DNA of 64,000 bases. It comes from Cystobasidium ongulense. Lineage: Eukaryota > Basidiomycota > Cystobasidiomycetes > Cystobasidiales > Cystobasidiaceae. Every line of letters starts with the position of its first letter. The stretch's first letter is position 1. The stretch is taken from the NCBI GenBank assembly GCA_022835595.1, contig BQUP01000004.1:806001-870000 (forward strand). The letters are read 5' to 3'. The notes under the pieces were generated by a model. That model saw nothing but the letters and a program-made list of their open reading frames with translations, did not search any database and had not been told where the DNA came from. Below are positions 23,069 through 37,323 of this stretch, piece by piece. The position numbers and the translations under genes are program-made.

Positions 23069-24064
23069 ATTCATATGTATCAGTTACAGCAACATCATCT
23101 CGCCTCCTACTCCTATCTCAAGTCGATTCTTCATTGAATCCTCTCAATTCACATACACTCTCTCTCGCAACGTCACTCGTGGTTCTCGCCTCTCGACATA
23201 CAAACTTCAATTACATCTCTACACTCCTGTACTCCTCATTCTTCTCTTACATTGACTGGTTCTTACACATTTCTGCAAAATCTCGACTCTTATCCACCTT
23301 TTTCCGGCCCTCCTATGAATGTGCGCGTTATTTACAAATAAACTTCCAAACAGAAAAAAAGAAAATCATATTTAAAACATATTCGGATCGTTTCATTCAA
23401 GGAGATTACAATAAAGCGATATCACTTCAATTGCCTGTTCTCTTTCCTTATCTGTTACTACATTGGATTAAAAGCTTTTCTGGAAAGGTTTACTTCTTTG
23501 ACACCAAGCTTGTTTGATAAATAATACATACAGTAAACCCCGCATGTTCTCTCCCCTCTTCTCTCTCGCTTTGATTACACATTCCATTTTTACTTACTTA
23601 AATGATGAAAAAGACCCATAAATATTACCCCCCGGAAAACTACAAACCCACAAGGGCAGACTTGACTTTTCTGCAGCTATCGGCCTGTCTCTGCTTGCTA
23701 TCTTGCTCCTTGCATTTGCTGTGCATTCATTGCCTGGCGCCTACAACGACATACCTTGATTCAGCCAGGTTTCCGAGCTCGTCGCTGGAACGGCCTAGGT
23801 GAGGAACCTGCAAAACCGGGCGATGCTGAACCGTGATCTGCGTATCTGTTGTGTCAGCTCTCACGAGGGTGATTGCTATATCCTGTACTTGTTCACAATA
23901 GCTTCTCGCTGTCAGGGAATTGCAGGTGGCGCTGAAGGTTGTTTACGCGCGCGCGTCTGTTTTGACTCGAAGCTTTTCACCGCTTAGAAGGTTGTTACTC
24001 TTCCACCTAATTGAGAGTCAGCTACAGCAGACATCACCTTCATCGCAAGTGCTAGCAATTCGAA
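23069..24064. other. Intergenic: antizyme 3' flank and thymidylate synthase promoter
   Basis: A gap of 996 bp between two plus-strand genes. The first part (to about 23560) is CT- and AT-rich, like a long 3' UTR; the second part precedes thymidylate synthase. A GCGCGCGC run lies at 23946-23953 and an MluI-box-like ACGCGT at 24126-24131 falls inside the coding region rather than here. No gene or RNA is supported. Confidence 0.5.
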
Positions 24065-25268
<1,204 letters not shown>

Positions 25269-25546
25269 TTGTTTAGCACTCTTATTTCTTTAAAATATAG
25301 TCTTTGGCGTATGAGAAGTAACTCCAGCATTGAAGCCAGTCAACCTGTCGTGGTATTACCGTTGTATACTAGCTCGAAGTTCAACCGCAATCATCTCGTT
25401 CGAGTTTCTTAACTTGTACAGTACTTTTATTCATACAGTCGATGTTCGCTCTAATATGGATACAAGTATGCTATCAAGAAACACAATGTAGTTACAATCG
25501 CAACTACGCGGGAGTATGCTGATAAAGACGTGCAGGATATCGTAAG

Positions 25547-27519
25547 TCATGGGTCTCCAAGCAAATCATTATTATTCGACTGTCTCGCCGCGGATAGTGA
25601 GGGAGCCCGTCTGCCTGCTGTTCCATTAGCTGGCATTTGACTTCGCAGACTCGCGGATGACCGACTTCTACTATGTAATGCTCTCTCATTGCTAATGCTT
25701 GTACGCTGCTGATGCCTGCTTTGATATTCTTTTGCCATTTGCATTTCAGTCTCTAGCTCGCTCGTTGCGAGCCAACCGCTATTTGATGCGTTCTTATCGC
25801 CCATTAAACTTGACACTAGTCCTGCACCAGCTGACGAAATATACCTGCCAAGAGACCCTGGCAGGCGCGGTAGTTGAGTACTATTCTTGTTCGACAATGC
25901 GGATATTGGGGCAGAGCTCTTTGAGTTCTTCCTCGTTCTGCGTTGTGAGATTGCTGACAAACTTGAGGTGCTTGTGCCATTGGTGGGTGGTGGATTTGTG
26001 CTAGGACTTGGATCAAATGGACTTCTGGGCCGCATGCGCAAGTTCGTCGATGTGCTCGATGGGGCACCTAGGCGGTCGCTAGAAGGCAATGAGGTATCAA
26101 GGGAAGTTGAAGAATTGCTCACTACCGATCCGTGAGATGGCAGATCTATAGTGTCTTCTAGATTGTCTACGGAAATGAGGGGAGATCTCCCCTGCGACCT
26201 GGAAGTGTTTATTGTTGACGAGAATGGCTTGCTTATATTTGTGCCCGCAATTTGCACAATTTGTAAGGTCTTCTGCAAGGTACTCGTAGATTCCGTAGGT
26301 TCCTTTGGTGCGTCTGATCTGCTGGGCCGAATTGGACTCCCGTTGGGCCGATACGGTGAAGAAGCAAAGTCTTGGGTCCCGTTAAGATCAGACAAATCCG
26401 GTTGACGACCCAAGCCGTCATCGGAATCTCCATACTCGGAAGTCGTACTAGACAGGTAGTTAAAGTGGCTGGAAGCTGAAGCTTGCCGTGTATGGTCGAA
26501 ACTCGACCTTTGAGAGGAAAAGGGTGAACCGCTATTCGAGGTTGGATCTGAGTCACGATAGGGTGTCAGAGGACGTGGTGTCTCCGCTAGAGCTTCCAGC
26601 CGAAGTGAGTCCGACCGGGAACGACGTGACGCAGGTTGAGTGCTATTCCTGCCCACCATTGCAGAAAAGGATGGAGCCTCCGGAGCTCTGGACTGACGCA
26701 TATAAAGCTGAACTTCGTCCTCTCCTGATCTCTGTACAAATTCTACATCTTTACTAGGCGGCTGCTTGCAAGCGTCAAGAGGAATATACAAGGTCTTCCT
26801 TGGATAGATTGGATCTTTAGCCCATATTTTGTTGGCAGACCGAATAGCGGGTACCTTCTCGTTATGAACGCAGAACAAGTATCAGTATATAACCGAACTA
26901 GCAGTCCATCGTGGTCGCTTACGGTGCATCCATATAGTAGGGCAAGTCGCTGGAGGGTATCGCCTTCTTCCACTGGATGAAGCAGAGCTTCACGGCCTCT
27001 CGGCCTACTCTTTGAATGGCTTTCTCTTCCTAACGGGTCGTTTGAGAATGGGTCGTCTTCTATCGCTCGACCTTTGCCTTTGATGCTTAATCGACGCAGC
27101 TCGTCCAGGCTCCGCCTTGTATCATTTGGGCCGGCAGCTTCGGTCGACAAGCTTTCTTGACTTGTATTCGTAAAGGACAATGTATCAAAGCCGTTTAGTA
27201 GGCCATTTAGACCGGTCGATGTGAGTCTGAACAAGGTAGGGCGCGTAGCCTCGGGGTTTATATGCCCATTGCTGGGCTTCGCAGGGCTCGTGCTAGCTTC
27301 GGGAAACGAGCCCAATTCTGGAGAGGCTTGGAACAGAGGATTAGCTGGCAGGCTTGGTTTGAGGACTTGTTGTTCGCTGGCAGGCTGCGCCGACGCATCT
27401 ACTGTTGCTGCTGCGCTATTGCTGCTGCTGCTCGATGACGCTGCCGGCAGCCATGGATTGCTGTCGGCGTATTCGCTGGCAGCGTCTTCATTGCCGGCAC
27501 TACTTGGCGGCCATTCCAT
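25547..27519 (-). CDS. Intracellular LysM-domain protein with long Ser-rich tail
   Basis: Two exons. Exon 1 (27519 to about 26927) has a low-complexity Ser/Ala/Asn N terminus and then the first half of a LysM domain, LLHPVEEGDTLQRLALLYGC. The intron (donor gtaagcgac, acceptor cgagaag) splits the domain; exon 2 continues VPAIRSANKIWAKDPIYPRK and TLYIPLDAC, completing it. LysM domains usually bind GlcNAc polymers, but there is no signal peptide, and in eukaryotes such cytosolic LysM proteins (LYSMD or TLDc kin) act inside the cell. The remaining 400 residues are Ser/Pro/Thr-rich and probably disordered, with a helical segment (ELETEMQMAKEYQSRHQQR) near the end. The stop is at 25547. Function is unknown; it is divergent from VPS53 with about 170 bp between starts. 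Confidence 0.8.
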
Positions 27520-27691
27520 CCCATTAATGCTACCGTGGAATCATGTAGGATAGTATCAGTTTGACGTATGAACGACAAGCTTGAGTCGAGCGTGTGGAAG
27601 CTGTCAATGTCGATCGTCCACAGCGTCGCCGGCATGTAAGGACTGCCAACGACTGCACCGCTCAGACTGACCGTCGTGCTCGAGTGATAGC

Positions 27692-30600
27692 ATGCAATTG
27701 CTCCCGAGCGAGATACTGCAAATTCAAGATGCGCTGCTGCACGATGATGGAGACGCCGCCGCACGCGACCTACTTGACGAGCCGGACTTCTCGGTCGAAG
27801 ACACGTTGAATCAGCTGCTGGAAGATGATTCTGGCCAGCAAGACCCTAATGCAAGCTATGAAGACGAGCCCAGTACAAGCAAGAATCCATATACACGCTT
27901 AGACACGCTCCAGTATGCCATCCAGGATCGCGTGCGTGCACACCGGCGGCGGATGGACCAACTCAATCGAGAAATAGCAGCTGCCCAAGCAGAAGACACA
28001 ATGTCAGAGGCCCAGGAACAGATAGCGGAACTCTTCACACAAATACACCATCTACGTTCTGGGGCAACGGAATCAGAGATCATTGTCCGGGATATCACGC
28101 GCGAGATTAAGAATCTCGACATTGCCAAGAAGAACATAACTAGTAGTATTACTGGTATAAAGCGCTTCCAGATGCTACTTGTCGCCTTTGATCAGCTACA
28201 GAAGCAGCAGCTTCAAAGTCGTAGATACAAAGAGAGCGCGCAGGCTTTATCGGTAAGCTGTTGCCACCGCGAATGCCTTAGCACAAGCTGAGAGTGCTTG
28301 CTGTTTGTAGACTGTCAAGGAGCTGGCTAGCCATTTCCGTTCGTTCTCGTCAATTGATAGGATAGCTAGTGTCCTTCAAGGCATACAGCGGATACAAGGG
28401 TCAATCAGATCTGAAATCATGAAAGACTTCGAAGCGGTGTAGGTTTGCACCTACATGCATATAAGCAGTCCTTCGCTGAATAGACTTGTCTGCTTCAGCC
28501 TGGGTCGCTCACGGGATGGCACTGTTTCGAGTAATCCGGAAGGCATTACCATCAACCAGCTCAGCGATGCTTGTTTGGTAATTGATGCTATTGGCGAAGA
28601 TGCCAGGTAGGTGCCAGCAATATGAAGATTACAATGAACATTGCTAAATCTAGAGATCACGCATAGACGAGATCTGCTTGAATGGTATTGCAATCTGCAA
28701 TTGAGAGAATACCGGCGCATATTCAGACCGTCGGAAGAAGCTGGGCAATTAGATAATCTGTCAAGACGCTTCGCCTGGTTCCGAAGACTTATCAAGATGT
28801 ATGAGGAAGAACAAAGTAGGATCTTCCCAGCAACCTGGAAGATGCCGGCTTGTCTTTGCGGTGCCTTCAGCGCTGCTACCAAGTGTGTTGGAAAAGCACG
28901 CGACATTTCGTTGGCACGACTGATAGAGCCTTGCTTTCTCAGAGACGATCTCAAAAGCGTTCTCGTCCGAGTCGCTTCGGGCTTGACCGTAACTAAACTC
29001 TTGGAAGCTTTGAACGCGACGACAGAGTTTGAGGTAGAGATGGCAAGGAAGATGGGCACGCCGGTAAGTCCCACATCGCTTCACGAATGATGTGAAACTG
29101 AGCTCACGCCCTCTTCAGTTTGAAAAAATAACCAACCTATCGCCAATCACACATGGGGCGCCTATAGTCTCAATTGCATCCGTCTTCGAACCATACTTTG
29201 GTATTTTTGTCGATGCACAAGATCGTACCCTATCTGATATGATCAATGGCTGGCGGAATCGCAAAGCCTCCGCTGAAGTGCATCGAGACGGAGAAGGTGA
29301 GGACCAGACTAGCAAAACTACAGGCATTCTACCTTCCAGTACCGAGCTCTTTTACTTCTATCGAGAGACGCTGGAAAGCTGCGCCAAGCTATCGACAAAG
29401 TCCGCCTTCTTGGAGCTGTGTAATGTGTATAAGAAGTGGCTGAAAGTGTACGCGGAGGAGGTCTTAGGCGGGGCACTTTCAAAGTGAGTCAGGTCATGCT
29501 GTCTCAGTTGGGCTGCACGCTAAAATTGCTCCTAACTAGAACCGACAAGCGGTCCATTGAAGGTCGTTTAAATCGTCAAGAGGTGCTGCAGGCATGTTCC
29601 GTCTTGAACACAGCGGACTATTGCGCCGAAACAACCTTGCAACTTGAGGAACGTCTCAGACAGAAGATCCACCCGGATTTTGCAGATCGCGTCTCTTTGG
29701 AGAACGAAAAGGAGTTGTTCTCGACGTAAGCCCTACTACCCACCATATTGCTGTTCAAGGAAGAGCCTGACAGATTATTGCTCCCAGTGTCACGGCTACC
29801 GCGATATTGGCCTTACTCAAGGAACTCGAATTCTCTTGCGAGCCCGCTTTCAACGCTATGTTGAGATCACCTTGGAAGGAGAATCCCATTGTATCCTCGG
29901 ATTCGCAGTACATTGTGGATCTCACAGATGCGATCACTCGTGTATCCGATATTGTGAAGACCGAAGTTGAACACCGCAAGTATTATCGTAGCTTTTGTGA
30001 CAAAGCTGTTGGGTGAGTCTCGCAATAGGTAATGATAGAGTTTGACTAAACAGATTGTACAGCTTGATTCTAGCACGATTTACCCAAAGTATTGTTAGAG
30101 CTAGACCGATCTCGACGACTGGAGCTGAACAGGTGGGTACAGATAGCAGCCGTCAAATTTTTATAGTAGCTCACATGCTCTCTGACTATCCCATCATCAG
30201 ATACTCCTGGACGTTCAACGCCTGAAGAGCTGCCTCCTACAATTACCGAAGCTTGCTGGGGAAGGAGCTGGATCAACGGCGTTAGCGTCGTGAGTAGATC
30301 ATGGCTGCCAATCCCTGCAAAATAAAATGCTTACTTGGCATTCTGCAGGTACAATCGAATGGTAACGAAAGGCTTGAGCAAGATTGACATTCTGCTTCAA
30401 GTGATGATGTGTCCGGAAAATCCAGCAGAAGCTTTTGTCGACCATTATCTAGTCTTGATTCCGTGCCAGTCATTCTCAGATTTCCAGAAGATGCTCGACT
30501 TGAAAGGTGTGCGCAGGACCGAACAGAACAACCTGCTGGATATCTTCCTCGCCAAGACGTCGCTACTGCGGGATTTGTCGGACTCCTCGGTGTTGACAAG

Positions 30601-30922
30601 TATAGAAATGGATGCCTCTACACAAGCGACAGCAGCAGGTACCAATACGAGCGGAACTTCTCTCTCGGCGTTCGGTGGTCTTCAAGGTGTCTCCTTCTCC
30701 TCGCCGAATTCAGCCCTGGCCCACAATCTCAATACCTTTATTGGGAGTCTCCCGGCCTTACCGGGTCACTCATCTTCGCTTTCTATGAGCAGTGCTCCTT
30801 CACGCAGTAGCACGCCCCAAATGGCACGTAACAATTCGGATCAAGGTAATAACAATGCTGGGAATGCCACCTTTGGATTCAAGAAAATCGGCCGACTTTT
30901 CACCAAGGATGCACAAAAGTAG
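27692..30922 (+). CDS. VPS53: Vps53, GARP tethering complex subunit
   Basis: Vps53 with Vps51, 52 and 54 forms the GARP complex that tethers endosome-derived vesicles at the trans-Golgi. The start at 27692 is followed by LLPSEILQIQDALLHDDGD and FSVEDTLNQLLEDD, then the signature coiled-coil segment LRSGATESEIIVRDITREIK, NLDIAKKNITSSITGIKRFQ, MLLVAFDQLQ. Later exons carry RDLLEWYCNLQLREYRRIFR, WFRRLIKMYEEEQSRIFP, ARDISLARLIEPCFLRDDLK, FGIFVDAQDRTLSDMI and the C-terminal helical repeats (YNRMVTKGLSKIDILLQVMM, DFQKMLDLKGVRRTEQNNLL). About ten exons are joined by short introns. The C terminus has a fungal Ser/Asn-rich extension ending FGFKKIGRLFTKDAQK at 30922. Family assignment is secure; some internal exon edges near 29500-30120 are approximate. 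Confidence 0.92.
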
Positions 30923-32133
30923 CAGGTCTTCGTTCTCTTCTGTTGTTGTAATGGTACATTACTGTCTGCCAACCTTCTTAGTCATACCCGTAGGAATAGA
31001 TCAAGTCAATCATCGTTGGTAAAGTTGGTGAGTTGTGATACGTTGCCTTCAACGCTGACTTGCCCTTCGTTTGCATCAGAGTCTCTTGGATGGACAGCAT
31101 GGCACACTCATACTATCTATGTCTGCGCTAGTCCACTTATAATCGTAGCTGAGAGAGTATTAGGTGTTCCATGCTGTCCATTCAAGAGTTTTTTTATTTA
31201 AACAATGGTAAATAAGGCCGATTATGTGAATGATTTATTTCTAAGATTGTATTTGAGTGGATTGGCAGCGATGATCTATGTCGCCTACAATCGATCAGCG
31301 AGAGAGACGGCATTTAAGAAGCGAGCATAAGCGGGTCAGTAATTAATTTGTCTTCCTGGTCCATCAAACAGCTAATGATGCCACCAGCAAGAAATAGACG
31401 CTGAAATCATTTGCACCGCCAAACAGGTCCGTATGTGGATGCAATGTACCATTACAGCAACAGAAGAGAACGAAGACCTGCAAGTTTGTGCATCCTTGGT
31501 GAAGAGTCGGCCGATTTTCTTGAATCCAAAGGTGGATTGCCAGCATTGTTATTGCCTTGATCCGAATTATTACGTGCCATTTGGGGCGTGCTACCGCGTG
31601 AACTTGGCGGTATTGCCTTGAGATTTACCAGGCCCAGGTCGTATCAGTAGTGCAACACCAGATCTGATTCGTCTACAGTAATGGCTGTTTTCTTGCGTTT
31701 GCGTGGATCTCCTGGAAGTATATGCAAACATACGCCTTCGGTTCGGCGAAAGGTCCCCTCCGGCTGGATTGCTCAACAGGGACGGGCCTTCTTTTCACGA
31801 GGCAAGGAAAGATCTTTATGTAGACGAAGGCAAGGGGAGAAGAGACAGCAGCGAGAAGAAAGCTTCGTGGATCTCAATCTGAAAGGGTTGATCGGCAAAG
31901 TTCCCAAGTGAAGGAATCGGACCTGCAACACTCAAACCACAAGGAAGTTCAAGGGAACAAAAGGATGGAGGGTCAGACGCACTGACATACGATGCGAGCT
32001 TACACAGCTGGCCTCTGTAAGTACTCGGCCCGCCCACTAGTCGTCCCAGAATTTAGCCGGTGGCGACAAAAACTTTGTAAAAGCTTTCTACACCCCCACA
32101 GAGGTGAGAGATGCAAAAGAGAAGGAAACCAAT
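30923..32133. other. Gene-poor stretch before the tRNA
   Basis: No frame above 80 codons with any conserved sequence was found. Frames such as 31016-31201 and 31681-31911 lack motifs and splice partners. The sequence is of mixed composition without tandem repeats; it may be the long 3' flank of VPS53 plus old intergenic DNA. Confidence 0.45.
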
Positions 32134-32227
32134 AGACCACTACGGGGCTCGAACCCGCGATCTTCAGCTTTGTACAAATCGCATTGATTCATCGTAGGCT
32201 GACGCCGTACCATTTGGCCAAGCGGCC
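32134..32227 (-). tRNA. tRNA-Arg(ACG) with a 22-nt intron
   Basis: On the minus strand from 32227: acceptor stem GGCCGCT pairs with AGTGGTC (32141-32135, two or three G-U pairs); D arm TGGCCAAATGGTACGGC; anticodon stem TCAGC/GCTGA; loop CT-ACG-A...A giving anticodon ACG; variable loop AGATC; T arm GCGGG-TTCGAGC-CCCGT; discriminator U at 32134. The intron sits in the canonical place, one base 3' of the anticodon (TGAATC...ACAA, 22 nt). The D-arm and anticodon region closely match yeast tRNA-Arg(ICG) (GGCCxAATGGTxACGGCGTC, CTACGAA, AGAAGAT). It decodes CGU/CGC/CGA after A34-to-inosine editing. Internal A and B boxes are therefore present, and a TTTT run follows within 20 nt as Pol III terminator. 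Confidence 0.9.
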
Positions 32228-33397
32228 AGCTTGTGCTGGTTGATATCCAAACGTTGGCCTGATACGCACAGTATATGACCACACAGGTGAGCGTATAAAG
32301 CGTCTAAATGGCATACAGTGTTGTATCTTGACTTTTTTACTGGTACCTCTATAGCCGTGACTTGGTGCAGGCCGGGCCCAAACCGACTCTTTCCTATGCC
32401 TTCCTCCACCTTCTAAGTTCATCGACACCCTACATTCATATCTATGGAAGCCAGACGACGTGTCCTCCTAAGCATATCCTTGTCGCAGAGGTCGACCAAG
32501 ACAGAAACTCCATTAAACTTCGAAGATAATCAAGCACAGCATGATGTGTCTTTATCTCGCAGCAGCAAGAAATCGTCTGAGACCATGTATATGGCTGTTC
32601 ACGCGAAGAGACAGAGATCAGAGGGAAATGTCAATTGTTCAGGTACTGCATACTCTCGACACTTGCTGTCTTTTTTGGTCAGCCTCAAGCCGTGCCTCCG
32701 ATCTGAACAAAAGCAGGCCGACTTGTCTGACACCTTTGTGCTTCGGACTAAGTCGCATAAGTGTATCTACAAATTATGCACACTGCCAGTGCTAGGTCGA
32801 GCTGCACACGAGCTTGTTCAGACGGCTTCTATTGCCTACCACCAGTCATAATCGTGAACAAGACGTCCAACGACACCTTATGAAGCTACCAAAGTTCATC
32901 TGTCCAGTCAAGATGCTTCAACGAGAGCAGCTTATGAGCACCTAGCACTTAGCCAATATCTGAATTATGGCAAGGAACGGTTCACAAAACTCAGTTCGTC
33001 GATGCGAATATGCCTTGCTTCCGCTGCCCGTCAGGGTTTGCCTATGCTCCGTCCATAGCTTCTCCAGCAACCTCACCGGCGCCTGCTCGCTCAGCAGAGG
33101 GATCGCTGCAGAAGGCCAATCTAGGAGATAGCCATTTTACATACAAGCCATCGGACAAGCTCGTTAAGAAATCGTGCGGACGTGGACGAAGTCTTTCCAG
33201 ATAGTATTGTGGTTATTGTGAGGAGCTGATAATTCCGAATCATGGCAGTGCAAGCAACTAAGCTTCTCTTCTCTTCTATTTCCCCAATTTCGTGGAAACA
33301 TCCATAGATATCCACTACGTGTCCGTGATCATGGAAGACCGTGCTGCTGATCAAGGATATGCCTTCCGCCTTCCAACGGCCTATGCCTTCCAAAAGG
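32228..33397. other. Gene-poor stretch after the tRNA
   Basis: The longest frame (32444-32851, 135 codons) has no recognisable motif, no biased third positions and no neighbouring splice-joined exon, so it is not called. Otherwise nothing is seen. Confidence 0.45.
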
Positions 33398-33405
33398 TAT
33401 AAAAG
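33398..33405 (+). promoter_or_regulatory. TATA box (TATAAAAG)
   Basis: TATAAAAG lies about 155 bp before the open frame at 33554 and just after two copies of TATGCCTTCC. It may be the promoter relic or promoter of the unrecognised 33.5-34.7 kb unit. Confidence 0.35.
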
Positions 33406-33553
33406 CACAGCCTCCAAGCTGGGTCATCTCTTGTCTTCCCAATTAATTATCAAGTAAATATTCCACTACTACCTAATTATATACTCCCCGGCAGCAAGCC
33501 TATAAACAATCGCATACAAAGCGAAGGTCCTCAAACAATATCCGAAGCAAACA

Positions 33554-33778
33554 TTGCAACCTACGGCAATCCCGAGTTTTGAATGTGATCCGCCTGGCAT
33601 GCGTAATAGGCAGCTGGGACGAGGACATGGGAGGCTATCTCAGCGGATAAAGATAGTACCCGAGCTTTCATTGGTGGTAGACTGGCCAGAGGATACTCCA
33701 GAAGCCGTGAAGGCAATATACCTCAGGGTACTAGAGACGCGTGGAAAGCCCGGCCAGACGCTGGTCACTAAGGCCTAG
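33554..33778 (+). other. Short unrecognised open frame
   Basis: The frame (first ATG at about 33599, MRNRQLGRGHGRLSQRIKIV, then LSLVVDWPEDTPEAVKAIYL) has a balanced, protein-like composition but matches no family I know. It lies just upstream of the larger unrecognised frame at 33974-34645 and may belong to the same old unit. The whole stretch looks decayed rather than active. Confidence 0.25.
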
Positions 33779-33973
33779 GCGTTCTGCCAGAGCGTCACCA
33801 ACTATTTGAGTGACAAGACCGTCGCTAAGGCGTGGTTAAACTACAAAGATAAAAAACCCAGGTGGTCTGGTGAAGAAGCAGCTCTTCGAAGCTGCCAAGC
33901 TGTTCTGTTATAACGAGACGCTCAAGGAGCTGAAGACAGTGGCAAGACTGGAAAGCCATCCAAGCCAGTCCTT

Positions 33974-34645
33974 ATGGCTGAAAACTGGAGTGAAAGCTTC
34001 CTAAAGCTGCACATTAGTGAGAAAGGCCGCCATAGGAGCGAATCTAAGACATTCGGTCTTTACGACGCCGAATATGGATTTGGAATGTCTGAGGACATTA
34101 TTAAAGCTTTAATGCTAACATGCGAAACATGCAATCCAGGCAAGGCAGCCAATGCCACCAAACAGATCAAACTGTCAATCTCTGCGGACCGAAAGGAAGC
34201 CGCACAGGCGTTTAGTTGGAAGCCAACTCTCACGCAAGATTTGTCTGCTTTACTGGGGATAGTAGCAAACAAGGACAACTCCGAGCAATCACTGTTAGCT
34301 CGAGTGCTGTTCTTCGATTACTTTGTCTTGGAGTTGTTCGTCATGGACAAGACTCACAGAAACAGCGTTAGTGCTTTCGCACTAGACATGCTATACGACC
34401 AGATCTGCAAAAATGCGCAGTATAATGGTAAGATTGTACCGGACATGGCCATCACTCCAATGTGCAGGATGAGCACACTTGTCAACACTGCCAGGGTGGA
34501 AGTCGTTGCTTCAGAGGGAGCTTCCCGTCAAGGCTACTATTATTGGGGTCTCAAACCCAGAGATGCGGACGCAATGAAGGTTTTGAAAGATCTACAGAGA
34601 TGCCTGGGAAGCACTCACCAGGTACTGAAGACTCGCAAAGCTTAA
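33974..34645 (+). CDS. Unrecognised protein, 223 codons; possibly part of a decayed gene
   Basis: A continuous frame without obvious introns. The translation looks like a folded protein: KTFGLYDAEYGFGMSEDIIK, TCETCNPGKAANATKQIKLS, SLLARVLFFDYFVLELFVMD, then SAFALDMLYDQICKNAQYNG and YYYWGLKPRDADAMKVLKDL. There is no signal peptide, membrane segment or catalytic motif that I recognise. The region upstream appears related in composition but is not open in one frame, so the unit may be a relic, of host or mobile origin. The start at 33974 (MAENWSESFLKLH) is only the first ATG of the open part. Its setting, in the most gene-poor 4 kb of the window and beside a tRNA gene, fits a mobile or lineage-specific origin; that is inference. 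Confidence 0.4.
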   Translation: MAENWSESFLKLHISEKGRHRSESKTFGLYDAEYGFGMSEDIIKALMLTCETCNPGKAANATKQIKLSISADRKEAAQAFSWKPTLTQDLSALLGIVANKDNSEQSLLARVLFFDYFVLELFVMDKTHRNSVSAFALDMLYDQICKNAQYNGKIVPDMAITPMCRMSTLVNTARVEVVASEGASRQGYYYWGLKPRDADAMKVLKDLQRCLGSTHQVLKTRKA

Positions 34646-35308
34646 AGCTATCACGTTCTTGTTTGTTTCAGTGGAGCTGCTTGTCCCAATCTGTAATGTC
34701 ATGCACGAAATGGAAGTGATTGATAGCGAGTTCGGTGAGTTGCCCCTGGTCTTACCTATACTGACAATGACGACCGTCTAAGCTGACCTCGATATGATAA
34801 AGGCCTCAAAGACTGTAGAAACTTGTCTCACTATTAGCCGATTCAAAAACGACTCAAAAAATGATTTAAGAAACGATTTCAAAAACGATTTCAAAAACGG
34901 GTCTCAAGCCAAAAGAACAGGCCTCATCAAATAAAACTTGCTCTTGCCTTCGATATCGAGTCATGGCATATCTGTTCGAAGCAAAAGGAATCACGTACTC
35001 TTAACACTTTCCTCTTGTAGTCAAACTGCAATTGTCCATTTCATGCTCTTTGTAGCTAATGAAGCTTGTTTTGAGTAAAACATTATGCTAACTGACAACG
35101 AGACGAGGAGATAAAAGCTAATAAGAGAGAGTAACGCATGCTTTTGTATATATGCTGCTGTATCTTTACAAATTAAGAACGAGAAAGGAAGAAGCAAATT
35201 GCTAAGCTTGCGAGAGAAGTAACAGTCGAACTGAGCTTTGACGGAAAAGAACGATACTTGCGGATCTGAAGGAAGTTTGCCATTTTTGAGAAAGGCTAAA
35301 TTCGATAA
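34646..35308. other. Intergenic with short degenerate repeats
   Basis: A 663-bp AT-rich stretch downstream of the unrecognised frame and after the protease stop. It contains the small repeat array described separately and no supported gene. Confidence 0.45.
34840..34900. repeat. Degenerate tandem repeat (AAACGATTTCAA)n
   Basis: About five imperfect copies of a 11-12 bp unit (CGATTCAAAAA, CGACTCAAAAA, TGATTTAAGAA, CGATTTCAAAAA twice). Too short to classify; probably slippage-derived. Confidence 0.65.

Positions 35309-37323
<2,015 letters not shown>

Noticed and set aside
31990-32100. Possible solo LTR or retroelement end beside the tRNA gene
   Set aside because: Insertions next to tRNA genes are common in fungi, but I saw no matching terminal repeats or coding fragment of a retroelement here.
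32444-32851. 135-codon frame MEARRRVLL... as a gene
   Set aside because: No motif, no splice partner, composition close to random and no promoter signal.
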